A stretch of 64,000 nt of DNA from Ruminococcus_G sp964621905 (GTDB taxonomy: Bacteria > Bacillota > Clostridia > Lachnospirales > Lachnospiraceae). Below the pieces are notes generated by a model. The model saw only the letters and a list, made by a program, of their open reading frames with translations, did no database searches and was not told where the DNA came from. Below are positions 7,830 through 16,099 of this stretch, one piece after another (the first letter of the stretch is position 1; the number at the start of each line of letters is the position of its first letter). The DNA lies in NCBI GenBank assembly GCA_964621905.1, contig CAZUNG010000004.1, forward strand, positions 124,001-188,000, in the 5' to 3' direction. A program made the translations under genes and the position numbers.

Positions 7830-8696
7830 TCAAAACGCATTTTTTATCTGTTTGATAAAATAAGATATGGTGGGTGACAGAACCTGATTCTTTTTCCAGA
7901 CCAATACAGAGCCGGTCTCCAAAGGAGGAGAAAGCGGAATGTACCGTACCCCGTCGTAAGCAAGCCCTAAGTCAAAACACAGGACAGCTCCGGCATGACA
8001 TTTTACCATTGTTGCAGCGTTGATAATCAAATTAAAGGTCGCCACAATTTGAAGCTGGTCATAATAATCTCCGAACCAGTTGGAAAGCTCGTTTTTTACC
8101 GATTCGCGTCGGGAAATCAAAAGAGGAACAGCCACCAAATCTTCCGGTGTCACAAACTTTTTCTCTGCCAGCGGAGAATCTGTCGGCACCAGAATCCCCC
8201 ACTTTTCTTTCCGGGGCATACGAATAAACTCATATTTTCCAATATCAACAGGCTCGCACAAAAGCCCCATATCCAAAATTCCTTTTTCAATCTGCTCCTT
8301 GATGTCATCCGCCGTGGCACTGTGAATTTGAAATTGAACAAGTGGATATTGCGCCCGAAATGCCACCATCTGTTCAGAAAGATCGGACATACTTTTTGTT
8401 TCGCCGCACCCAATGGCAATTTCCCCGGAGAGGACAGCATCTTTGCGGGACAGCTCCTGCACTGTCTTTTCGGAGAGTGAAACCAACTCCTGCGCTCGAC
8501 GTTTCAGCAGCATTCCTTCCTCTGTCAGGATAATGCTGTGCCTGCTTCGGTGAAACAGTTTCACACCCAATTCTTCTTCAAGCTGCATAAGCTGGCGGGA
8601 AAGGGTTGGCTGAGTAAGATGTAAAAGCTGTGCTGCCTTTGTGATATTTTCTTCTCTGGCTACCATTAAAAAATAGTTTAACACTCGTAGCTCCAT
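7830..8696 (-). CDS. LysR-family transcriptional regulator
   Basis: 288 aa from the ATG at 8694-8696, preceded by GGGAGGACCTCAAA; a longer frame upstream has no such signal. The N-terminal HTH reads ELRVLNYFLMVAREENITKA, then a SRQLMQLEEELGVKLF recognition segment, followed by a linker helix and a periplasmic-binding-protein-like effector domain (residues 90-288). It may regulate the redox cluster downstream, although LTTRs are often divergent from their targets and here the next gene reads in the same direction. The effector is unknown. Confidence 0.9.
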   Translation of the reverse strand: MELRVLNYFLMVAREENITKAAQLLHLTQPTLSRQLMQLEEELGVKLFHRSRHSIILTEEGMLLKRRAQELVSLSEKTVQELSRKDAVLSGEIAIGCGETKSMSDLSEQMVAFRAQYPLVQFQIHSATADDIKEQIEKGILDMGLLCEPVDIGKYEFIRMPRKEKWGILVPTDSPLAEKKFVTPEDLVAVPLLISRRESVKNELSNWFGDYYDQLQIVATFNLIINAATMVKCHAGAVLCFDLGLAYDGVRYIPLSPPLETGSVLVWKKNQVLSPTISYFIKQIKNAF

Positions 8697-8867
8697 TTTG
8701 AGGTCCTCCCGATATAACTTTCCTTTATTATAGCGGAGAAAGGAAGCAACATCAATATATCTTAGCGCAAAAATGCTTGTTGGTGACAAGTACCCAAGCC
8801 CCTGAGATCGCCCGCCTGCGGTGACGGTTACACGTTCTACAAACGCTGAAAAACGAATAGATAAACT

Positions 8868-8945
8868 CTTCCCAATAAAAATGCCCCCTTTCAGGAAAAC
8901 AAGTTTTACTATTTTACTTGTCCACCCAAAAGGGAGCAGTTCATT
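8868..8945 (-). mobile_element. Possible decayed IS3-family end within the 8697-9127 gap
   Basis: On the minus strand the stretch begins TGAACTGCTCCCTTTTGGGT and continues with GGACAAG, which resembles the terminal repeat of IS3-family elements. An ACAAGT/ACTTGT hairpin and GGGGGC follow. Downstream, toward LysR, a frame contains GLGYLSP, as at the end of IS3 OrfB. No complete transposase or matching second end is present. The rest of the 430-bp gap holds nothing else I recognise. Confidence 0.3.
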
Positions 8946-9127
8946 TCTCAATCACACAGAATTTTTTATTTTTCCGTTTACCTGGCTTAACTCATAATAA
9001 ATGCTCTAAAAGACCAGCCGCACTCCTTACATTCTGTTCCAGTGTCCAAAGTTCGTTAAAATAATGGCAGTAAAGAACTGCGTTTCGATCCCAGCTGCTT
9101 TTAATTTGCAAACATTCCGAAAAAGGT

Positions 9128-11041
9128 CTACCGTATGATTCTTGTGTTCTCAGGATCATAGAATACGCGATCAGTCAGAGTTGCCTTATAACCATGGATG
9201 TTGACAGTATCACCTGGTTTTGCAGCGTCAATATCAATCAGGCAGTAGCCAATCACCTTCTCTACCGTGTATCCGTAGGTATAGCAAGTAATGCGACCGA
9301 TTTTCTTTGCATCTTTTAACACTTTACATTCAAACTGGAGAGCTGCTTTCGGATCATCAATCATGAATCCCATCATCGTTCTCTTAGGACCGCCTTCTGT
9401 CTTGATTTTCTCAAGTATATCCTTGCCGATGAAGTCCTTGCTCCAATCGATCGTCCAGTCAAATCCTGCCTCAAGCGGATTCAGTCTCTCCAGATCACTC
9501 ATCAGAACATAACCCTTTTCCTTAGGAAGGCTAGTTATGATGACATCTGTAGTGATGCGTTGAATATTGTACTCTTTTCCGCACTCTTCGAGCTTGTTCT
9601 CTACCAACAGCTCATTATCCGGATCACAGTAGATCTCGTATCCAAGCTCACCGGTATAACCACAACGGGCAATCTTAACTGGATGGCCATCGATTGCATT
9701 GTCACAGATTGTATAGAACTTCTGGTCAGTAATATCCTTCTCAAGCATCGCATTCAGTACTTTGCGAGAATTTGGTCCCTGTACGGAGTACATTGTTTTG
9801 TCACTGGTGATTTCTCTGTAGGATACATCCTCATCCTGTTTGTTTTTGTCAAACCAGATAAACATCTTGTCAATCTTCAGCGTAGATACCCAGTACTTGT
9901 CTTCCTCCGGACGAAATACGATAACATCGTCGATGATGATGCCGTCCTTGTTCAGCATAGTCATGTACTTAGCCTGTGTTGCCTTAATTTTGCTGACACC
10001 TCCAACCATCATACGGTCAAGGAACTTCGCTGCATCTTTTCCGGTAACTTCCATAAGCTCATGTGTGAAGTCATAATAACCAACAGAATTACGCACATAG
10101 TTATGTTCTTTTCTGGCCTGTACATCATTTTTGCGTACATAATCATTATCCTTGATTGGGCGCCAGATCATCTCTCTAAGCAGCTCTGTCAATTCTTTCT
10201 TAACTTCTCCATTTGCAGCAGGATCAGAATTGCGAATCCAACTCTTGTTGAGAAGCAAGAGTTTCTTATACTCTTTCTTTGTAATACGACCTCTGTGAAG
10301 TTCGGAAATCATCCAGGATTCAAAGGAGCCCTTCCACTCGTTTTCATCGCCGATAGTACTTGGGCAAGGCAGAATTTTGTTCTGATCAATCAGACCGTAG
10401 TTCATACGCGCCGGGCTTCCCGTCAGAGACATCTCAAATACGAGGTCCGTTCCGCCAATACCCAACTGATATTTGCTATGTCTGTCACGATCAAGTGCTT
10501 CCTTGTCAACGCTCATACCAACGATCTCAACAACAAAAATTGTTGTATTGGAAACTTCCACTTGATCGATAACACGCGCTTCCATATTAGAGATACACTC
10601 TTTGATGCCGGCCGGTTTAACCTTCTTTGATGGAAGTGGGGTAAACTTAGCAACATCCATTTCGCTGATACCATATGGAAGTGGACAGCAAGCAATGGTA
10701 CTTTCCCTTAATTGTCTTGCGTTTGCATAGCTGATAACACATTCCTTATTCAGTTTCAGATTACGGTTGGTATTTCGGGTATGCTGTACACCCAGCGTGT
10801 AGTAATGTCTTCCCCAAGGATGCTCTCCCCAGCAGCAGGTTCCGAGAGAAATCGGCGCCACATTAGAGTTACCGTACTCATCGAGTGTGGAAACATAGTA
10901 GATGGGAATCGGCGGCTCAATCCAACGCATGTTAAAATCTGTGTAGTCATAAACATCTACACACTCGCCTGTCCCCTCAACTTCCTGTCTGTTTTTGAAA
11001 ATGTCCAAAAGATCAAAAAATTTAAACTCCTGTCCGTACAT
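9128..11041 (-). CDS. Flavin reductase-like domain fused to a GcvT-type aminomethyltransferase domain
   Basis: 637 aa. Residues about 45-180 match the FMN-binding split barrel of flavin reductases (PIYYVSTLDEYGNSNVAPIS, then NTNRNLKLNKECVISYAN). Residues about 195-300 form a linker. Residues about 305-637 are a GcvT domain: DFTHELMEVTGKDAAKFL, LNKDGIIIDDVIV with the conserved Asp pair (371-372), VQGPNSRKVL and GYTGELGYEIYC. GcvT relatives move a one-carbon unit to tetrahydrofolate; some are demethylases. A fused flavin domain suggests a redox step coupled to methyl or methylene transfer, but no substrate is evident and no gcvP, gcvH or corrinoid protein is nearby. AAGGAGG precedes the ATG. 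Confidence 0.8.
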   Translation of the reverse strand: MYGQEFKFFDLLDIFKNRQEVEGTGECVDVYDYTDFNMRWIEPPIPIYYVSTLDEYGNSNVAPISLGTCCWGEHPWGRHYYTLGVQHTRNTNRNLKLNKECVISYANARQLRESTIACCPLPYGISEMDVAKFTPLPSKKVKPAGIKECISNMEARVIDQVEVSNTTIFVVEIVGMSVDKEALDRDRHSKYQLGIGGTDLVFEMSLTGSPARMNYGLIDQNKILPCPSTIGDENEWKGSFESWMISELHRGRITKKEYKKLLLLNKSWIRNSDPAANGEVKKELTELLREMIWRPIKDNDYVRKNDVQARKEHNYVRNSVGYYDFTHELMEVTGKDAAKFLDRMMVGGVSKIKATQAKYMTMLNKDGIIIDDVIVFRPEEDKYWVSTLKIDKMFIWFDKNKQDEDVSYREITSDKTMYSVQGPNSRKVLNAMLEKDITDQKFYTICDNAIDGHPVKIARCGYTGELGYEIYCDPDNELLVENKLEECGKEYNIQRITTDVIITSLPKEKGYVLMSDLERLNPLEAGFDWTIDWSKDFIGKDILEKIKTEGGPKRTMMGFMIDDPKAALQFECKVLKDAKKIGRITCYTYGYTVEKVIGYCLIDIDAAKPGDTVNIHGYKATLTDRVFYDPENTRIIR

Positions 11042-11154
11042 TATTTTTCCTCCTTGTTATTTGTTGCTGCCACTATAGCATGGGCGATCTTTCGGAACAA
11101 CAGAGCCAGGAGCAGGAATTCCCAAAATAATTTAGTGAAACGTTTTAATTTCAT
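11041..11154 (-). CDS. Small hydrophobic protein translationally coupled to the flavin reductase-GcvT fusion
   Basis: A 37-codon ORF from the ATG at 11152-11154 (AAGG 7 bp upstream) ends in a TAA that overlaps the ATG of the large gene as TAATG. The AAGGAGG of the large gene lies inside its last codons. The peptide has a basic start (MKLKRF), a hydrophobic middle (FLLLALLF) and a polar tail (NNKEEK), as in small membrane or leader peptides. No family is recognised. The exact junction favours a real, coupled ORF, but a chance frame is not excluded. Confidence 0.5.
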   Translation of the reverse strand: MKLKRFTKLFWEFLLLALLFRKIAHAIVAATNNKEEK

Positions 11155-11163
11155 GTTTAAGCC

Positions 11164-11290
11164 TTTTAAGAACAGAGCGAGGGTACTTTTAAGCAAAAAA
11201 ATCCATATTTAAACATACCAGTATCTGATGTGCTTAAATATGGATTTTAAAGTTAATTTTTGCTTTAAATGCTATAGCCTCGCCTTAAAA
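11164..11290. repeat. 127-bp imperfect inverted repeat in the leader of the fusion gene
   Basis: The inner arms (11199-11212 and 11234-11248) pair perfectly as AAATCCATATTTAA. Outer segments also pair: TTTAAGCAAAAA, GCGAGG/CCTCGC (11177-11182 and 11278-11283) and TTTTAAG. On the minus strand the inner stem is followed by TTTTTTT, so an mRNA from a TACAAT -10 box at 11314-11319 would carry a terminator-like hairpin before the coding region. It could be a MITE-like insertion, an attenuator, or both. Confidence 0.6.
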
Positions 11291-11393
11291 TAGTTACTAT
11301 GTTTCCTTTTATCATTGTACACTTTGCTAATTAAGACTTAAGCTACATAGATTTTACGGATTTTCCCAGGATTGTTATCGAAAAAGCAACTAA

Positions 11394-11465
11394 CAGTCTG
11401 TAGGGGAATCGAACCCCTGTTTCCGCCGTGAGAGGGCGGCGTCTTAACCGCTTGACCAACAGACC
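11394..11465 (-). tRNA. tRNA-Glu (anticodon CTC)
   Basis: The minus strand folds as a cloverleaf. The acceptor GGTCTGT pairs with ACAGACT, the D arm contains GGTCAAGCGGTTAAGAC, the anticodon stem CCGCC/GGCGG encloses loop CTCTCAC, giving anticodon CTC, and the T arm reads AGGGGTTCGATTCCCCT. No CCA is encoded. The first acceptor pair is G-U. The body matches bacterial tRNA-Glu. Confidence 0.93.
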
Positions 11466-11580
11466 TTACTGCAACGTGCTCAATTATAATATCGCACTTT
11501 CCGGTATTTTGCAAGTACTTTTTACAATTTTTTTCAATTATTTTTTACAAACCTCCTGGCAAACCTGTATGTAAGGATTT

Positions 11581-12180
11581 TTACAGATGATACTCCCGCT
11601 CAATTCTGCCGAATTCGCCGTCAAAAACAACTCCCCCGACACCCAGCCTCTGTGCCGCCTCGACGTTCTCCTTTCGGTCATCGATGAACAAAGATTCTTC
11701 CGGGTTAAGTCCGTATGTCTGCAGCAGGTACTGATAAATTCCGGCATCTGGCTTGACCATATGCAGATCCGCAGAGACGACGACTCCCTGAAATGACTTC
11801 ATGTCATAACACCTGGGAAAATAAAGATAGAATTCGCTGCTGGCATTGGACAGGACGTAGGTATGATATCCCTTCTGCTGCACATATTTCACAAACTCCG
11901 GCGCTCCCGCAACCGGCTCCATCGTCTCATGCCAACGGTGAACACAATCCCAAAGCGCCTTATGCAGCCTTTCGGGCACCCTCGCCTTTATCCTCTGGTA
12001 CTTTTCATCCACGGTAATATATCCAAGATCACCTTCGATCCACTCCGGTCCCTGAAACAGCTCTTTTAATATGACCGCTCTGTCCGCTTCTGTCTCTACA
12101 AATTTTTCGAGCGGAAGTTGGGGATCATAATTCAGCAGCACATTTCCCATATCAAATATTATATTTCTGATCATACTCAT
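11581..12180 (-). CDS. HAD-IA family hydrolase (YihX-like)
   Basis: 199 aa phosphatase of HAD subclass IA. Motif I is FDMGNVLLNYDP (the usual DxDxT is DMGNV as in the YihX group), motif II TYVLSNAS near residue 112, motif III Lys in VKPDAGIYQYLL, and motif IV FIDDRKENVEAA. A helical cap lies between residues 20 and 90. Relatives dephosphorylate small sugar phosphates. It lies 62 bp downstream of hydA on the same strand, separated by a strong hairpin. Confidence 0.9.
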   Translation of the reverse strand: MSMIRNIIFDMGNVLLNYDPQLPLEKFVETEADRAVILKELFQGPEWIEGDLGYITVDEKYQRIKARVPERLHKALWDCVHRWHETMEPVAGAPEFVKYVQQKGYHTYVLSNASSEFYLYFPRCYDMKSFQGVVVSADLHMVKPDAGIYQYLLQTYGLNPEESLFIDDRKENVEAAQRLGVGGVVFDGEFGRIEREYHL

Positions 12181-12191
12181 CTCCTGCTTTC

Positions 12192-12231
12192 ACAGGTCCG
12201 GTACAGGCACATTTGCCTGCAACGGACCTGT
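12192..12231. other. 18-bp stem hairpin between hydA and the HAD gene
   Basis: ACAGGTCCG-TrCAGGCA and its complement flank a 4-base loop with two mismatches. No T-tract follows on either strand, so it is not a classical intrinsic terminator. It may be an mRNA-stabilising or processing hairpin at the hydA 3' end. Confidence 0.45.
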
Positions 12232-12242
12232 CGTCTCTCTGC

Positions 12243-13994
12243 CTAATCAGTCTTTTCTTCCCCGGGCATGTTCCACCCGTGATGATCGGTATGTAATAAT
12301 TCATGTGCCATATGAGAAAGTGGTTTCTCCAGGAATTCTTCATAGATCTGCAGAATTTTCGGATTTTCATGAGAGAACCTCAAATCATTCGTTCTGTCAA
12401 GGAAATACAGATTCTCTCCGCGCACTTCCGCCAGTTCCTCACCGTCATGGATCGGCTGACCGCCGCCGCCCACACAGCCTCCGGGGCAGGCCATAACTTC
12501 CACAAAATCGTACTGTACTTCACCATTTTGTATCGCGCGGATCAGCTTTCTGGCATTTCCAAGCCCGCTCACAACCGCCACATGAAGTGTAAGCCCATTG
12601 ATGTCAAAACATGCTTCCTTCCAGCCATCCATCCCACGCACCATGTAAAACGCGTCCGGATATGGATTATTACCCGTCACAAGAAAATAACAGCTTCTCA
12701 GTGCCGCCTCCATGACACCTCCGGTTGCCCCGAAGATCACGCCTGCACCGCTGCCTGTCCCAAACGGATCGTCAAACTCTTCTTCTGCAAGGTTTTTCAC
12801 ATCCAGATGGTCTGCCCGGATCATGCGGGCAATTTCTCTTGTTGTCAGCACCAGATCCACGTCTTTTCCATGTCCGCTGTCGTTAATATTCGGGATATCC
12901 GCCTCCTGTTTTTTGGCGATACACGGCATAATTGAAATATTAAAGATCTGATCTGCATCAATTCCAAATTTCTCAGCAATGTATGTTTTCGTCACCGCTC
13001 CCTGCATCTGATGCGGAGACTTTGCGGTTGAGAGCTGGTCTGTCATCTCAGGGTACTGGGATTTGAGGAATCTGACCCAGCCAGGGCAGCATGACGTAAA
13101 CATCGGGAACTGATAATCCTCCCGGTGATTCAGCCGCTCCAAAAATTCACTTCCCTCTTCCATGATCGTCAGATCGGCGCCGAAATCCGTGTCAAATACA
13201 TAGTCAAATCCCAGCGCTTTTAACGCGGCAACCAGACGTTTCGGTGTTGCCTCTTCGCGCGTAAGTCCAAGTTCTTCGCCCCATGCAGCCCGAACGGCAG
13301 GCGCTACCTGTACGATCGTAACTTTCTCGGGATCCGCAAAAGCACCCTGTGCGGAAAGCAGTTTCAGCGTATCATCCCGCTCCCGCAGAGCGCCGGTCGG
13401 GCAATGCGTCAGACATTGTCCGCAGATCGCGCAGTCCGCCTCCGTAATCTGCAGGTTATGAGAAACCCCCACCGTCGCGCGGGAACCAGTCTTTGCAATG
13501 TCCCAAATATGCAGATCCTGTACCTTATCACAGATCTGCAGGCAGCGCATACACTTGATGCAGCGGGAGGAATCCCGGATCAGAGGAAAGCTTACGGGCC
13601 AGTGCTTTTTCGGTATCACTTTCGTATATTCCGATGCATAGATACCAAGATCATTTGCGATTCTTTGCAGAGAACAGTTTCCACCGCGCACACAGCTTGT
13701 GCAGGAGCTGTTATGCTGTGAAAGAATCAGCTCGACATTTGTTCTTCTCGCCTCACGCACACGCGGTGAATTGGTTAAAATCTCCATGCCGTTCTGCACC
13801 AGATTGTTGCATGCAGTGACCAGCCTGGCCACCCCTTTTACTTCAACCACGCAGACACGACAGGCGCCAATCTCATTGATTTCTGCCAGATAGCAGAGAC
13901 TTGGAACCGGCATTCCCGCAGCAGACGCAGCATTTAATATGGTTGTTCCTTCTTCTACCTCTATCTGTTTTCCATTAATCGTAATCGTTACCAT
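12243..13994 (-). CDS. hydA: [FeFe]-hydrogenase catalytic subunit, group A
   Basis: 583 aa cytosolic enzyme for reversible H2 production. In order: an N-terminal [2Fe-2S] ferredoxin domain (CYLAEINEIGACRVC), the His-Cys3 [4Fe-4S] site (HNSSCTSCVRGGNC), a two-cluster ferredoxin region (CIKCMRCLQIC and CAICGQCLTHC), then the H-cluster domain with L1 FTSCCPGW, L2 MPCIAKK and L3 EVMACPGGCVGGGG. All cluster ligands are present. It overlaps the preceding NAD(P)H flavoprotein gene by 7 bp, so the two proteins are probably made together and exchange electrons between NAD(P)H and protons. Confidence 0.96.
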   Translation of the reverse strand: MVTITINGKQIEVEEGTTILNAASAAGMPVPSLCYLAEINEIGACRVCVVEVKGVARLVTACNNLVQNGMEILTNSPRVREARRTNVELILSQHNSSCTSCVRGGNCSLQRIANDLGIYASEYTKVIPKKHWPVSFPLIRDSSRCIKCMRCLQICDKVQDLHIWDIAKTGSRATVGVSHNLQITEADCAICGQCLTHCPTGALRERDDTLKLLSAQGAFADPEKVTIVQVAPAVRAAWGEELGLTREEATPKRLVAALKALGFDYVFDTDFGADLTIMEEGSEFLERLNHREDYQFPMFTSCCPGWVRFLKSQYPEMTDQLSTAKSPHQMQGAVTKTYIAEKFGIDADQIFNISIMPCIAKKQEADIPNINDSGHGKDVDLVLTTREIARMIRADHLDVKNLAEEEFDDPFGTGSGAGVIFGATGGVMEAALRSCYFLVTGNNPYPDAFYMVRGMDGWKEACFDINGLTLHVAVVSGLGNARKLIRAIQNGEVQYDFVEVMACPGGCVGGGGQPIHDGEELAEVRGENLYFLDRTNDLRFSHENPKILQIYEEFLEKPLSHMAHELLHTDHHGWNMPGEEKTD

Positions 13995-15841
13995 CTGGTC
14001 TCCCTGCCCCCTTTCAGTATCCCAAATCCAAAATGATCACACCGCAGACACCTCGCTGACTCCTGCCGGATTTCTTCCTGCGTCAGGCTGCACTCTACTT
14101 CTTCAAAATCACGTTTCCGCTCCGATGCTTCTCTCTCCCTGACATTGATCCTGCCGCACGGGAAATAATCCTTGGTCTTGGGTGCCGGAATTTCAACATC
14201 TGCAGAAATTGTATGATCAAATCCCAGGTAAGAGTCAATATTGGCAGCGGCCACTTTTCCAGCAGCAATCGCTCTTATCGCCGTGGCGGGTCCTGTCACA
14301 CAGTCGCCTCCTGCAAATACACCCGGTGCATTTTCCACCGCACTCCAGCTCTCCGCCGCAATGACACCGTGCTTGATTGCAATTCCCCGTTCTTCAAAAT
14401 GATTGATCTCGCTGCCCTGACCGATCGCCACAATAACAATATCACAGGGGATACTGACTTCCGGTTTCTCACTTCTGGACGGTTTCGGCCGCCCATCTTT
14501 TCCTATCAGTCCAATCAGTTTTGGCTGGGCAACCAGATCTGTCACCTTGTTGTTTTCATCCGTTTCAATACGTACAGGTGCATGCAGTTCCAGTATCTGT
14601 GCCCCCTCAGCAACCGCACTTTGTACCTCTTCCGGAAGAGCCGTCATATCCGCCTGTCTGCGGCGATACACGACGGTAACAGTCTCCGCTCCCAGGCGAA
14701 TTGCAGAACGTGTTACGTCCATCGCTACATTTCCGCCGCCAATCACAACAACCCGTTTGCCCGTAAAGTCCATACTTCTGCCGTCAGCCAGCGTACCCAG
14801 CATCTCCACCGCTGAGATCACGCCTTCTGCGTCCTCGCCCTCCAGACCGACTTTTTTATCAATGTGTGCTCCGATCGAAATATATACGGCATCATACATC
14901 TCCCGCAGATCACTGATTGACACCTTGTCCTTGCCGTCACCGACAAATGTTCCAAGCTTTACCTCCACTCCGGTTGACAGGATCGTATTGATATCCTCAT
15001 CAAGCCGCTCTCTTGGCAACCGGTAGCTCGGTATTCCGTAATAGAGCATTCCGCCGAGATGTTTATGCATTTCAAATACTGTCGTCTGGTGGCCCATCAG
15101 CTGCAGATAATACGCTGCGCTCAGACCGCTTGGCCCTCCGCCGATGATTGCTACCCGTTTGCCGGTGGAAGGTGCACATTCCGGCGCAGGCACATGCCCG
15201 GCGTTATCGACCGCGGCAAGTTTGATTCCTCTGATATTTACGGAAGTATCCACCATATTTCTCCGGCATCTCGCCTCACAGGGATGTTCACAGACAAAGG
15301 CGCAGGCCGTCGGGAACGGGTTGTCTTTCCTGATAAGACGGACCGCATCCGCATGCCGCCCTTCAGCGACAAGTGCAATATATCCGGGAATATCCACTCT
15401 CGCAGGACAGAGCGCCACACACGGAACCGGCTGTTCCAGTGATGCGAGACATTTTCCATGGCGGATATGTTCTTCATAATCATCCCTGAATCCTGTAATT
15501 CCCTTTACTACCATCTCAGCAGCTGTGTATCCGATCGCACAGTCGGCCGTATCCATTATGGTACGTGCCGTCTTCTCTATCAGCGGAATATCCTCCATAC
15601 ACGCCTCTCCATCCAGTACCTGTTCCAGAAGTATGCCAAGCTGTCCCAAACCTATACGGCAGGGAACACATTTTCCGCAGGTCTGCGCATGACACATCTT
15701 CAGAAACACCAGCGCCATATCCACAGGACACAGTCCGGGAGGGCTTGCCACGATTCTTCGCTCTAACTCCCTGTAAAGCCCCTCAACTGTTGTCTGTGCA
15801 GCACTTTTCGTTGAAATCATCAGTCTGCTCAAACTTTCCAC
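13988..15841 (-). CDS. NuoF-C-terminal/GltD-like NAD(P)H flavoprotein partner of the hydrogenase
   Basis: 617 aa. Residues about 20-130 match the C-terminal [4Fe-4S] domain of NuoF/HydB (SCGKC-like motif CGKCVPCRIG). Residues 135-600 are a GltD-type NAD(P)-dependent oxidoreductase: an N-terminal iron-sulfur region (CPARVDIPGYI, CEHPCEARC), FAD site (IIGGGPSGLSAAYYL) and NAD(P) site (VIGGGNVAMD). The FMN/NADH half of NuoF is absent. Such proteins pass electrons between NAD(P)H and a partner; with hydA immediately downstream the partner is the hydrogenase. The start is uncertain: GTG at 15839-15841 or ATG at 15818-15820. Confidence 0.9.
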   Translation of the reverse strand: MESLSRLMISTKSAAQTTVEGLYRELERRIVASPPGLCPVDMALVFLKMCHAQTCGKCVPCRIGLGQLGILLEQVLDGEACMEDIPLIEKTARTIMDTADCAIGYTAAEMVVKGITGFRDDYEEHIRHGKCLASLEQPVPCVALCPARVDIPGYIALVAEGRHADAVRLIRKDNPFPTACAFVCEHPCEARCRRNMVDTSVNIRGIKLAAVDNAGHVPAPECAPSTGKRVAIIGGGPSGLSAAYYLQLMGHQTTVFEMHKHLGGMLYYGIPSYRLPRERLDEDINTILSTGVEVKLGTFVGDGKDKVSISDLREMYDAVYISIGAHIDKKVGLEGEDAEGVISAVEMLGTLADGRSMDFTGKRVVVIGGGNVAMDVTRSAIRLGAETVTVVYRRRQADMTALPEEVQSAVAEGAQILELHAPVRIETDENNKVTDLVAQPKLIGLIGKDGRPKPSRSEKPEVSIPCDIVIVAIGQGSEINHFEERGIAIKHGVIAAESWSAVENAPGVFAGGDCVTGPATAIRAIAAGKVAAANIDSYLGFDHTISADVEIPAPKTKDYFPCGRINVREREASERKRDFEEVECSLTQEEIRQESARCLRCDHFGFGILKGGRETRW

Positions 15842-16041
15842 ACCCTTTCTTTTTATCTTCAGACGAAGCCGGCTGATATCGCTTCATCCTGTAAGATTCT
15901 CACTTTTATTGCCATACTTTGATAATTCTTTGACTATACTTATTATATAATATTTTTTCTTCTCAGGCAATATATTTCAGAATATTTAATCATTATCTAT
16001 ATTTTATAAGAATCTTATGAACGTATAAAAATGTTCCGTAA

Positions 16042-16082
16042 AAAGAGCTTATGAATACCTTAACTATACCCATAAGCTCTTT
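16042..16082 (-). terminator. Intrinsic terminator after the Gfo/Idh/MocA gene
   Basis: AAAGAGCTTATG and CATAAGCTCTTT form a perfect 12-bp stem with a 17-base loop, followed on the minus strand by TTTTT. It lies 18 bp past the oxidoreductase stop. The rest of the 15842-16041 gap is AT-rich and would contain the hydrogenase promoter. Confidence 0.88.
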
Positions 16083-16099
16083 ATCGTTACATCAGATTA

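Noticed and set aside
8697..8867. Coding potential upstream of LysR
   Set aside because: The longer LysR frame lacks a start signal; the GLGYLSP match to IS3 OrfB is too short to call a gene.
9560..10630. 356-codon plus-strand open frame
   Set aside because: It is antisense to the flavin reductase-GcvT fusion, whose domains are clear; the plus frame shows no family motif.
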